64,000 nucleotides of DNA from Meiothermus sp. (GTDB lineage Bacteria; Deinococcota; Deinococci; Deinococcales; Thermaceae). The notes under the pieces are model-generated. The model had not been told where the DNA came from. It made no database searches and saw nothing but the letters and a program-made list of their open reading frames with translations. Positions 36,425 to 44,600 of this stretch are shown one piece after another (the first letter of the stretch is position 1; each line of letters starts with the position of its first letter). A program made the translations under genes and the position numbers. Where the stretch lies: positions 62,001 through 126,000 of the forward strand of contig NZ_JANWVH010000001.1 of the NCBI RefSeq assembly GCF_025056915.1. The letters are read 5' to 3'.

Positions 36425-37441
36425 TCATCGGGCCAGCCTCCAGGTGCCGAGAAGGGCCAGCCCCCCATAAACCAGGTTGGGCAGCCAGGCCCCATACGCG
36501 CCCAAGAGGTCGAAACGGGCGAACTGGGCCGAGAGGGTAAAAAGCGTCCAGTAGCCAAAAATAAGCCCCACCACCGCAATAAAGGCCCAGGCTGCCTCGC
36601 GCAACGAAAGGCCAATCACAACCGCCAGCCAGGCCAGCACCACCGTGCCGGCGGCGTTGGCATAGCGCCGGGCCAAGGGGAATTGGGCCGAGGGGTCGGC
36701 TTGGGCAGCGGCGTGCAGGTCGGGCATCGGCATGGCCTCATAGGAGAGGGCCTTGGGCTGTACCCCCACGGGGAAGGGGAGGGGGTGTTCGGCCTCTTGG
36801 AAGATTTTGCCGTTGGGGTCGACCCGGTAGGCGTTTTGCAGCCGCCAGGCGCCGCTGACCCAGACCCCTCGCTCGGCGCTCCAGATTGAACCCCCTGGCT
36901 CCACCACCCGGACGCCCTCCAGCCTCGAGCCCACCCCCCCTTCCGGCGGCGGATAGATGCGCTGGGCATAGTACACGCCCAGCCCCTGGGGGGTGTAGGT
37001 GCGCTCGGTCAGGACGCCCGAGGGCTCGGAACCGTAGTAAATTTTGTACTGCAAGGCCTCAAAGCGTTCCTGGGCAATGGGCTTGAGCCAGCCTTCGTTG
37101 TAGAGCACCACCGCCCCCACCAGCAGCGAAAGCCCCACTACCGGCGCAATGAAGCTGCGGGGCGGCACCCCCGCCGCAAAGGCGGCCTTGAGTTCGGACT
37201 GGCGAATCCAGCGGGCCAGGGCCACCAAGAGCGCAAACACCAGCCCCAGCGGCAGCGCGATGCCCAGGGTGTAGGGCACCCGGTAGGCCACCATTTGGGC
37301 TATTTCGGCCACGGGGGTTTTGGCCCGCAGGAAGGCCCCCGAAAGCGAGGAGAGCAGATCGAAGGTGATCAGCCCCACGAATAGCAGCACGCCCAGCAGA
37401 TACAGAGACAACGTTTCGCGTAATAAATAACGCTGCAACAT
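36425..37441 (-). CDS. LptF/LptG family permease (first gene of the operon)
   Basis: A 338-residue paralogue of the next permease, with the same architecture: MLQRYLLRETLSLYLLGVLLFVGL helix, paired coupling segment RQSELKAAFAAGVPP (the site that contacts the ATPase in Lpt systems), periplasmic domain, and C-terminal helices VVLAWLAVVIGLSLREAAWAFIAVVGLIFGY and WLPNLVYGGLALL. The pair flanks no ATPase gene, so LptB must be elsewhere. ATG 37441 lacks a ribosome-binding site; TATACT lies ten bases upstream, so the mRNA is probably short-leadered. Confidence 0.9.
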   Translation of the reverse strand: MLQRYLLRETLSLYLLGVLLFVGLITFDLLSSLSGAFLRAKTPVAEIAQMVAYRVPYTLGIALPLGLVFALLVALARWIRQSELKAAFAAGVPPRSFIAPVVGLSLLVGAVVLYNEGWLKPIAQERFEALQYKIYYGSEPSGVLTERTYTPQGLGVYYAQRIYPPPEGGVGSRLEGVRVVEPGGSIWSAERGVWVSGAWRLQNAYRVDPNGKIFQEAEHPLPFPVGVQPKALSYEAMPMPDLHAAAQADPSAQFPLARRYANAAGTVVLAWLAVVIGLSLREAAWAFIAVVGLIFGYWTLFTLSAQFARFDLLGAYGAWLPNLVYGGLALLGTWRLAR

Positions 37442-37602
37442 CCCAGAGCGAAGTATAAGGGGCGGCCAGGTGAGAAGCGGCCAATTTGACCCTCTATAGC
37501 GATAATCTCGAGAGGTTCAAGGGGTTTGGGATTTGTTTTTGCCCGGCAGTGGTTGATCGAGAACCCGCGCGTGAGGCTTTTTTCACGCTTCGTTCATGCA
37601 CA

Positions 37603-37717
37603 AAAAAAGCGCCCCCGGCTCCCTGACGGCACCCGCTCCGTGGCGCTTAGGGCTGCTGCCTTCCGGCCCTGACCCGGTTCACGCTGGTGCGCCGCGTCAG
37701 ACCGAGGACGCGACCTC
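37603..37717 (-). ncRNA. ffs: Signal recognition particle RNA (4.5S-type)
   Basis: The minus strand carries the conserved SRP apical domain GGTCAGGGCCGGAAGGCAGC, followed by AGCCCTAAGCG. Flanking arms pair as a long hairpin: CGGTCTGACGCGGCGCACC with GGGTGCCGTCAGGGAGCCGG. The 3' end is a run of seven T after GCCGGGGGCGC, an intrinsic terminator. TATGTT at 37724-37729 is a likely -10 box. The size (about 115 nt) is right for the small bacterial form without an Alu domain. The RNA pairs with Ffh to target membrane proteins. Confidence 0.93.
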
Positions 37718-37729
37718 GAGGATAACATA

Positions 37730-38017
37730 CGAACGCCCAAAGGCAAGGTGGGGTGGACAAGCTCTCGATGGGGCGCTCTGGTTCGCACCGTCGAAAATAC
37801 CTGTCGCGTGCGGCAAGTTCCAGAAGAGCTCATACGTCGAGTCCAGCCTCGCTGATTTGGTACTCTGGCCGTCGGCACTGTAGATGATTGACCATAGACC
37901 TGGCTATCCGCTATGAGCCCACTTCTTGGCCAACCCAACCACGCAGCCATCCCTTCCACCTCGTTACGCCGTTCACGCATCTGCCGCACGTGAACCAGGC
38001 CCGGCGCGTTACCTGCG
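37730..38017. other. Divergent intergenic region between ffs and the ABC transporter
   Basis: About 290 bases. No gene or repeat is recognised. The ABC-gene ORF is open through much of it but shows no homology before ATG 38031. Confidence 0.4.
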
Positions 38018-38030
38018 TATAATCACACCC
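38018..38030 (+). promoter_or_regulatory. Consensus -10 box of the ABC exporter operon (leaderless)
   Basis: TATAAT (38018-38023) and seven bases (CACACCC) to ATG 38031. No ribosome-binding site. Confidence 0.65.
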
Positions 38031-38948
38031 ATGAGTGAAGCGGTGGCAACCAGCGCCCCCGGTGCGGCCCTCGAGGCCCAGCAACTGGGCAAGAAGTACG
38101 GGCGCAAACCCGTGCTGGAGAACATCACCTTTGCCGTGCAGCCGGGCGAGGTCTATGCCCTGGCCGGGCCCAATGGCTCCGGCAAGACCACCCTGATTCG
38201 CCTGCTGACGGGTCTGGCTTTCCCCACCTCAGGGGTGGTGCGGATGCTAGGGCAGGACATCTACAACGGCGGCTACCTGGCCCGGCGGGCCCTGGGGGCG
38301 GTGGTGGAGGCCCCGGCGGCTTTCTACCCCCACCTGACCGGGCGGCAGAACCTCGAGATGATCGCTTTTCTGACGGGTATGTCCAATGTGGATGCCCGCA
38401 TCCGCGAGGTACTGGCCAGGCTCGAGCTGCTCTCGGTGGCCGACCAGCCGGTGCGAACCTACTCGCTCGGCCAGCGTCAGCGCCTGGGGCTGGCCTCGGC
38501 CATCCTGCACGAGCCGCAAATCCTCATCCTGGACGAGCCCACCAGCGGTCTCGACCCCCAAGGCATCAGCAAGGTTCACGAAATTCTGGCTGAGCTGGCC
38601 TGGAAAGGGGTGGCGGTGCTCCTGTCCACCCACCACCTGCGCGAGGTCTCGGCCTATTCCGACAAGGTGGGCATCCTGGGCGGGGGGCGGCTTTTGGAAG
38701 AGGTCAAGCTGGGGGCCAAGGGCGAAACCTACCGCCTGCGGGTGGACGATCCGCCTCGAGCCGCGGCCTTCCTCAAGACCGTGCCGGGGGTGCAGAACGT
38801 GAGCCTGCGCGATGTAAACGTAATTTTTGAGGGCTCGCCCAATGTGGCCCTGGCCGCGCTGGTGCGCGAGAACTTCCAGGTGCAGTTCCTCGAGCCCGAC
38901 TACTTCGACCTCTACGACTACTACCGCGAAAGGGTGAAACATGCGTAG
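38031..38948 (+). CDS. ABC transporter ATP-binding protein
   Basis: A 305-residue ATPase of the multidrug/bacitracin-type (CcmA) family. Walker A GPNGSGKTT is near residue 45, the signature YSLGQRQRLGLASA near 144, Walker B ILILDEPTSGLDPQG near 168 and the switch His in STHHLREV near 202. A C-terminal DUF4162-like domain (YRLRVDDPPRAAAFLKTVPG to DYFDLYDYYRERVKH) is present, as in many drug exporters. ATG 38031 is chosen because a consensus -10 box lies seven bases upstream; the ORF track adds 35 non-homologous residues. The permease follows after 114 bases. Confidence 0.95.
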   Translation: MSEAVATSAPGAALEAQQLGKKYGRKPVLENITFAVQPGEVYALAGPNGSGKTTLIRLLTGLAFPTSGVVRMLGQDIYNGGYLARRALGAVVEAPAAFYPHLTGRQNLEMIAFLTGMSNVDARIREVLARLELLSVADQPVRTYSLGQRQRLGLASAILHEPQILILDEPTSGLDPQGISKVHEILAELAWKGVAVLLSTHHLREVSAYSDKVGILGGGRLLEEVKLGAKGETYRLRVDDPPRAAAFLKTVPGVQNVSLRDVNVIFEGSPNVALAALVRENFQVQFLEPDYFDLYDYYRERVKHA

Positions 38949-39062
38949 CCAGAAAGCAGGGGTCTGGGCGCAGGGTGCAGGGCTCGGGGAGGAACCGAAG
39001 GGCTTGCTCTTTACTGCCGAGGTATTTCCCCGAAACCAACACCTCGATGAAAGGAGTGCACC

Positions 39063-39833
39063 ATGCTGCGGGTACTGATCTGGGAATTTGGCAAGCTGGT
39101 GCGGCTGCGCTCGGTGCAGATTGGGCTGCTGGCGGCTTTGGTGCTCCCTGTTTTGTGGGCCTTTGCGCCAGGGCTCAGGGCGCAGTATGGCCTCGAGCTG
39201 GTCTCGGGCTGGCAGGTGCCGGCGCTGTCGCTCCTGACCGGGATGGACTTCCTGTTTCCCTTCCTGACCGCCATGGCGGCGGCGGAGGTGCTGGGCTCGG
39301 AAGTCTCGATGGGCACCCTCAAGTCGGTGCTTTTGCGCCCCAGTCCGCGCAGTCGCTTGCTGGGGGCCAAAATCATCGTGGTGCTGGCCTACCCCTTCAT
39401 CTTGCTGCTGGTGAGCCTGGTGGGTTCGTTGCTGGCTGGCCTGCCTTTTGGCCTGGGCAGCTTCTTCGGGGGCACCGGCCTGGGTGAGGGTAGCTTTGCG
39501 GGTGTGGGCCAGCTCACGCCCTCCGGTGCCCTGGCCGAGCTGGTGCGGGCCCATGCCCTGGCTGCGGTGGTGCTCTGGCCCCTCTCGGCCCTGGCCATGC
39601 TCTACGCGGTGGTCTTCCTCAGCACCACCTCGGCGGCGCTGGCGGCGGTCTCGACCCTGCTCCTGATGCGCCTTCTGATCGCCTTCCCGGCCATCCAGCC
39701 CTTCCTGCTGACCAGCTACCTGGACCTGTACATCCGCCCCGCCGCGGTGGCTCTGGGCCTGCCTTTGCTCATCATCTACACGGTGGGCTTCGCCTTTCTG
39801 GCCCTGCTCATCTTCGAGCGCAAGGACATCTGA
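39063..39833 (+). CDS. ABC transporter permease (ABC-2 type)
   Basis: A 256-residue membrane subunit with about six hydrophobic helices (VQIGLLAALVLPVLWAFA, FLFPFLTAMAAAEVL, IIVVLAYPFILLLVSLVGSLL, LAAVVLWPLSALAMLYAVVFL, AAVALGLPLLIIYTVGFAFLALLIF), matching ABC-2 type permeases of drug or lipid exporters. The motif EVLGSEVSMGTLKSVLLRPSPR is typical. AAAGGAG precedes the ATG. The 114-base gap to the ATPase is longer than usual and has no recognised feature. Substrate unknown. Confidence 0.9.
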   Translation: MLRVLIWEFGKLVRLRSVQIGLLAALVLPVLWAFAPGLRAQYGLELVSGWQVPALSLLTGMDFLFPFLTAMAAAEVLGSEVSMGTLKSVLLRPSPRSRLLGAKIIVVLAYPFILLLVSLVGSLLAGLPFGLGSFFGGTGLGEGSFAGVGQLTPSGALAELVRAHALAAVVLWPLSALAMLYAVVFLSTTSAALAAVSTLLLMRLLIAFPAIQPFLLTSYLDLYIRPAAVALGLPLLIIYTVGFAFLALLIFERKDI

Positions 39834-39875
39834 GGCAGGCTTTCCGCTTTCGCCTTTGGGCCTTAGGCTTTAGCT

Positions 39876-40352
39876 ATGAGCAAACTCACCCATTTCCAGG
39901 AGGGCAGGCCGCGCATGGTGGATGTAAGCGAGAAAAGCCCCACCCTGCGGACCGCAACCGCCGAGGCCACCGTGCGGTTGCAACCGGAGGCGGTGGAGGC
40001 GCTTCGGGAAGGCGGGGTGGGGAAGGGCGACCCCCTGAGCGTGGCCCAGCTTGCGGGCATTCTGGCGGCCAAAAAAACCGGGGAGCTGATTCCCCTGTGC
40101 CATCTGCTGCCCATCACCAGCGCCGAGGTCGAGCTTCGTTTTGTGCCGGAAGAAGCCCGGGTGCACATCACCGCCACGGTCAAGACCAAAGCCGAGACCG
40201 GGGTGGAGATGGAAGCCCTCACGGCCTGCGCGGTCGCGGCCCTGACCGTTTACGACATGCTCAAGGCGGCCAGCAAGGGCCTGGAAATTACCGACCTGCG
40301 CCTCTTGCACAAGGCCGGGGGCAAGTCGGGTGAGTGGAAGCGGAGCCGCTAG
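39876..40352 (+). CDS. moaC: Cyclic pyranopterin monophosphate synthase MoaC
   Basis: Catalyses the second half of the first step of molybdenum cofactor synthesis, after MoaA. The 158-residue protein shows the family blocks [37 protein letters not shown] with the active-site His, [24 protein letters not shown], and [16 protein letters not shown]. Its partner moaA is not in the window. The ATG lies six bases after TAGGCT, a possible -10 box, with no ribosome-binding site. It is followed within 8 bases by the glycosylase gene. Confidence 0.96.
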   Translation: MSKLTHFQEGRPRMVDVSEKSPTLRTATAEATVRLQPEAVEALREGGVGKGDPLSVAQLAGILAAKKTGELIPLCHLLPITSAEVELRFVPEEARVHITATVKTKAETGVEMEALTACAVAALTVYDMLKAASKGLEITDLRLLHKAGGKSGEWKRSR

Positions 40353-40360
40353 ACTCAAAT

Positions 40361-40942
40361 ATGCCCGCGCCTCCCAAGCTCCAGGTCAGGTTTGCCGATG
40401 AAGCCATGCAGAAGCTGGCGGCGAAGCACGGCCCCGCGCCCTTTGCGCCGCATCCTTTTCCACGGCGTGCGCCGTATGTGGTGCTGCTCAGCTCCATTGT
40501 GAGCCAGCAGCTTTCCGGCAAGGCTGCCGACACCATCTGGCAGCGCCTCTCGAGCCGCTTTGCGCTCGAGCCCGAGGTGCTCTGGCAGGCCCGCACCGAG
40601 GATTTGCGGGCAGTGGGGTTGTCGAATGCCAAGGCCCGCTACGTGCAGGATTTGTCGCGCTTTGCCCTGGAAGGGGGCCTCCTGGGCATTGAACACCAGC
40701 CCGACCCGGAAGTCATCCGTCGCCTGACCCAGGTCAGGGGCATTGGGGTCTGGACGGTGCAGATGTTTTTGATGTTTGGCCTGGGCCGCCCCGATGTCTG
40801 GCCGGTGCTTGATCTGGGCATTCGCAAAGGGGCCCTACAACTGTACGGCATTAGCGAGCGAGAGGCTCTCGAAGAACTCGGGGAGCGTTTCCGGCCCTAC
40901 CGCTCGCACGCGGCCTGGTATTTGTGGCGGGTACTGGAGTGA
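40361..40942 (+). CDS. DNA-3-methyladenine glycosylase (AlkA-type, HhH-GPD)
   Basis: A 193-residue base-excision repair enzyme removing alkylated purines. The HhH-GPD core is visible: ETIV-like segment SSIVSQQLSGKAADTIWQRL, the hairpin LTQVRGIGVWTVQMFL near 135-150 and the catalytic Asp in VWPVLDLGIRKG near 160. There is no iron-sulfur cluster motif, as expected for AlkA/MPG-II types. ATG 40361 is preferred over GTG 40334, which would overlap moaC; TAGACT just upstream may be a -10 box. It converges with spoVS across R1 copy F. Confidence 0.92.
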   Translation: MPAPPKLQVRFADEAMQKLAAKHGPAPFAPHPFPRRAPYVVLLSSIVSQQLSGKAADTIWQRLSSRFALEPEVLWQARTEDLRAVGLSNAKARYVQDLSRFALEGGLLGIEHQPDPEVIRRLTQVRGIGVWTVQMFLMFGLGRPDVWPVLDLGIRKGALQLYGISEREALEELGERFRPYRSHAAWYLWRVLE

Positions 40943-40952
40943 AACCAACTTA

Positions 40953-41050
40953 ATCGCGCTCTTCACAGACGTGGCCGCCCACGAAAACGAGAATGCGTCA
41001 AAAAAGACGCAACCTCCGGCCTCCGGCATAAACGGCCACTAGCAATCTGG
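40953..41050 (+). repeat. R1 element copy F (left part only)
   Basis: Left end CGCGCTCTTCACAGACGTGGC is intact and is followed by CACGAAAACGAGAATGCG as in copies A and E, then a small hairpin TGCGTC-AAAAAA-GACGCA. The right inverted repeat is not recognisable. It lies between convergent genes. Confidence 0.6.
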
Positions 41051-41079
41051 CCAGACCGCTCTTGGTTGGAGCAAACTGC

Positions 41080-41352
41080 TCAGGGTTGCAGGGGTTGGCT
41101 GCGCACCGTGAAACGCAGGGCAGTGCGTTCCTCGCTCTCGAGCTCGAGCTTTACAAAAGCGGGTTTCACAATCAGGTCGAGGTTATCGGGGGCAATATAA
41201 CCCCTGGCAATTGCAATCGCCTTGACCGCTTGATTGACTGCCTCGGGGCCAATGGCCTGTACCTCGACCTCGCTCTGGGAGCGCAGCAAAGCTGCAATAG
41301 CACCCGCAACGGAGTTGGGACGTGACTTGCCGGATACACGCAGCGTTTCCAC
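41080..41352 (-). CDS. spoVS: Stage V sporulation protein S homologue (SpoVS)
   Basis: A 90-residue Alba-like protein (VETLRVSGKSRPNSVAGAIA through YIAPDNLDLIVKPAFVKLELE). It is required for late sporulation in Bacillus, but orthologues are conserved in non-sporulating Thermaceae, where the role is unknown and may be nucleic-acid binding. GTG 41352 is used: GGGAGGT lies three bases upstream, and the family normally begins METLRVSG. The longer ORF adds 24 residues that overlap the promoter. Confidence 0.93.
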   Translation of the reverse strand: METLRVSGKSRPNSVAGAIAALLRSQSEVEVQAIGPEAVNQAVKAIAIARGYIAPDNLDLIVKPAFVKLELESEERTALRFTVRSQPLQP

Positions 41353-41379
41353 AGTACCTCCCCAGGCCCAACGCTCCCT

Positions 41380-41424
41380 CAATGCATTAATTGCATTGTA
41401 GGTGCAATAGGGATGCAATGTCAA
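41380..41424 (-). promoter_or_regulatory. spoVS promoter with palindromic operator-like sequence
   Basis: On the minus strand TTGACA (41424-41419), an 18-base spacer and TACAAT (41400-41395). The -10 overlaps a palindrome CAATGCA-TTAAT-TGCATTG (41380-41398), and two more TGCAAT copies lie in the spacer and at -35. Confidence 0.65.
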
Positions 41425-41537
41425 GAAAATGCGTTCATGGTGGGTTTTTTACCGGCTTTCGCCGTGGTTGGGCAGCCGAGGCTGGGTAAATCGTCCCAAA
41501 CCATCAAATGCAGGATTTCTACACCGCCTGCTTCGTA

Positions 41538-41566
41538 TTGACGCAAGGCAGGGGGATTCGTATACT
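41538..41566 (+). promoter_or_regulatory. gltB promoter
   Basis: TTGACG (41538-41543), 17-base spacer, TATACT (41561-41566). The predicted leader is about 70 bases. Confidence 0.6.
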
Positions 41567-41641
41567 GCTTCAAATCTTCGCAAACTTATGCGGAGGTTCT
41601 TCCCCCACATCCTGTTTGCCTAGCTCTGGAGGTCTGGTCAG

Positions 41642-44600
41642 ATGAAATTTAGTGAGGCTTATCCTGGTATACCAAATGGACGCGATGCTTGTGGGATTAT
41701 TGCCATCGCCGAAAAAAGCGCACGCCCCAGCCATGCCAACGTGCAGCGTACCATCGAAAGCCTCTATAAGATGGCCCACCGTGCCGGTTTGATTCGGGGG
41801 GAAGGGGATGGCACAGGCATCCAGACCGACCTCCCGCGCGAGCTATGGGCCGGTTACCTCTATGAAGCGGGGCTGGATAGCAACCTGGCCCAGAACCCCC
41901 GCTTTTTTGTGGGACACCTGTTTGTTCCCAAGAGCGAAGCCACGCGGGTGCAAGAGCTTTTCGATTTGTTCCGGGTAGAGGGCTCCAGGCGGGGCATCAA
42001 GCTGTTGCTGGAGCGCAAGGGAGAGACCAACAGCAGCGTGCTGGGGCCGGTGGGCAAGCGCACCGAGCCGCTTTTTTACCAGGTGGCCGGGCTCTCTACC
42101 GATGGCGATGGCCCCTTGTGGGAGCTGGGGCTGCTGCTGGAAGAGCGCTTCCCGGTGCATGTGGTCTCGCTTTCCACGGCCACCGTGGTGTACAAGGTGC
42201 GCGGCTCCGCCGAGATTCTCAAGCGCTACTTCCCGGAGCTCTCGCGGGCGGAGTACAAATCCACCCTCACCCTGGGCCACAACCGCTACTCCACCAACAC
42301 CATGTCCACCTTCGAGGCGGTGCAGCCCTTTGGCCTGCTGGGCCACAACGGCGAGATTAACACCATCGAGCGGCTGCGGCGCGAAGGGCGTTTTTTGAAT
42401 ATCCCTCTCACCGGTGGTTCCGATTCGCAAGACCTCAACCGCATCCTCGAGGGCCTGCTTTACCGCTTTGGCCTCTCCTTGCCGGAGGCCATGGATGTGG
42501 TCTTTCCCCCCATTTTGGGTGAGATTAAGAACTACTCCCCGGCCTTGCAAGACCTGTACATGAGCCTGCGCCAGCGCTTTGGCCCGCTGGCCCAGGGGCC
42601 CGCTGCGCTGGTCACACGCCACCGTGAGGAGGCGGTTTTTGGCACCGATGCCATGGGGCTGCGGCCCTTGTGGTTCGTTGAGACCGAATCGGAGTACGTT
42701 TTCAGCTCGGAGCGGGGGGTTTTTACGGTGGAGGAGTTCGTTTCCGAGCCCCGCCCCTTTGCCCCGGGGGAAAAGATGTACCTGCGCCTGACCTCCGATG
42801 GGGCGCGGCTTTTTCCCTTCGACCGCCACCAGCGTCAGGTGCTGGAGCGCATCCTGACCAAAACCCACAGCCTCGAGGGCTACCGCACCCATCTGGCCGG
42901 GCCGCGCTACGGCTCGGTTCCCCCGCTGGCCGGGGGCAGCGAGGCCCAGGTGGAAGACAAGCCCGCGCCGCCCTCGCTGAACCTCGAGCGGGCCTACGGC
43001 TGGGACCGCTGGGACGCCGGTTACATTGAGGCCCTGGCCGAAAACGGCAACGAGCCCATCGGCTCGCTCGGCTACGACGGCCCCATCGCGGCGCTGAACC
43101 CCGAGAAGCCCAACCTCTCGGAGTTCTTCAAGGAAACGGTGGCGGTAGTGACCAACCCGGCCATTGACCGCGAGCGCGAGATTGAACACTTCTCCACCCG
43201 CAGCATCCTGGGGCGTCGGCCCCTGCCCGACGGACGGGGGGCGGGCCACGTAGAAGAAATGGTCGTACCGGTGCTTCTGGAAGAGACCGCGCCCACCGTT
43301 GGGGCCATTGCACAAGGCCAGGGCACCCTGACCTATGAAGAGGCCCTGCGCCGGTTTGAGCACGTGGTGCTGCCCTTGCAGTTTTCGGTGGAGGAGGGGA
43401 TTGCTGCCGGGCTCAGGCGACTCCAGGAAAGCGCGGTGGAGGCCGTCCAGAGCGGGGCTGAACTCCTGGTGCTTTCCGACCGGGGGGCTTTTGAGGGCGG
43501 GGTCTGGCTGGATGTGTACCTGGCCCTGGCGGCGATTGGCCGTTCGCTCGAGGAGGCCCGCGATGGGGAGGGCATCTCCCTGCGCCGTCGCACCTCAATC
43601 CTGGTGCACTCGGGCGGGGTGCGCAACCTGCACGATGTGGCGGTCTGCCTCGGCCTGGGGGCCGATGCGGTCGCCCCCTGGCTCATGCAACAGAAGGCCC
43701 AGGCCGCCAAGGGTGTGCTGGGTTTGCAAAACCTGCTCGAGGGCCTCAAGAAGGGCCTGGAAAAGGTCATCTCCACCATGGGCATCCACGAGGTGCGCGG
43801 CTACGGGCGCATCTTCAGCGCCATCGGCCTCAAGCCCGATCTGGCCCAGGAGTTCGGCATCCGCAACTTCCTGGGCTCCGATAAGGCCGGCTACGGCCTG
43901 CTGGAGCTCGAGCGCACCCTCTTGGAGCGGCTCAACCTGCTCAATGCCGAAAAGGTTCTGCCGGCCAAGGACTTCCGCTTCAATCCCCGCATCTTCAAGG
44001 CGGCCATGGAGGTTTCCTCGGGCCAGTCGCCCTACGAGCACTTCCAGGAGAAAGTGCGGGGGCTCGAGCAAGAATCGCCGGTTGCAGCCCGACAACTGTT
44101 GGGCATCAAGTCGGTAAACAAGTCCCCGGTCAGCCCGGAGGAAGTGGACCTGAGCGTGGGGGGACACTCCCTGCCTTTTGTGATTACCGCCATGAGCTTT
44201 GGCTCCCAGGGCGAGGCCAGCTTTAGGGCCTATATCGAGGCGGCCAAAAAGCTCAACATGGTCTGCATCAACGGGGAAGGCGGCGAAATCCCCGATATGC
44301 TGGGCAAATACACCCACTGGCGCGGGCAGCAAGTGGCCTCGGGCCGCTTTGGGGCCCATGCCTACATGCTCAACTCGGCGGGCTTTATCGAGATTAAAAT
44401 CGGCCAGGGGGCCAAGCCCGGCGAGGGGGGTCACCTGCCGGGCAAAAAGGTCACGGCCAAGGTGGCCGCAGCCCGCAACGCGGTGCCCGGTGTGGATCTG
44501 ATTTCACCCTCCAACAACCACGACCTCTACTCCATCGAAGACCTGGCCCAATTGATTGAAGAGCTCAAAACCATCAACCCCAAGGCCAAGGTCTCGGTCA

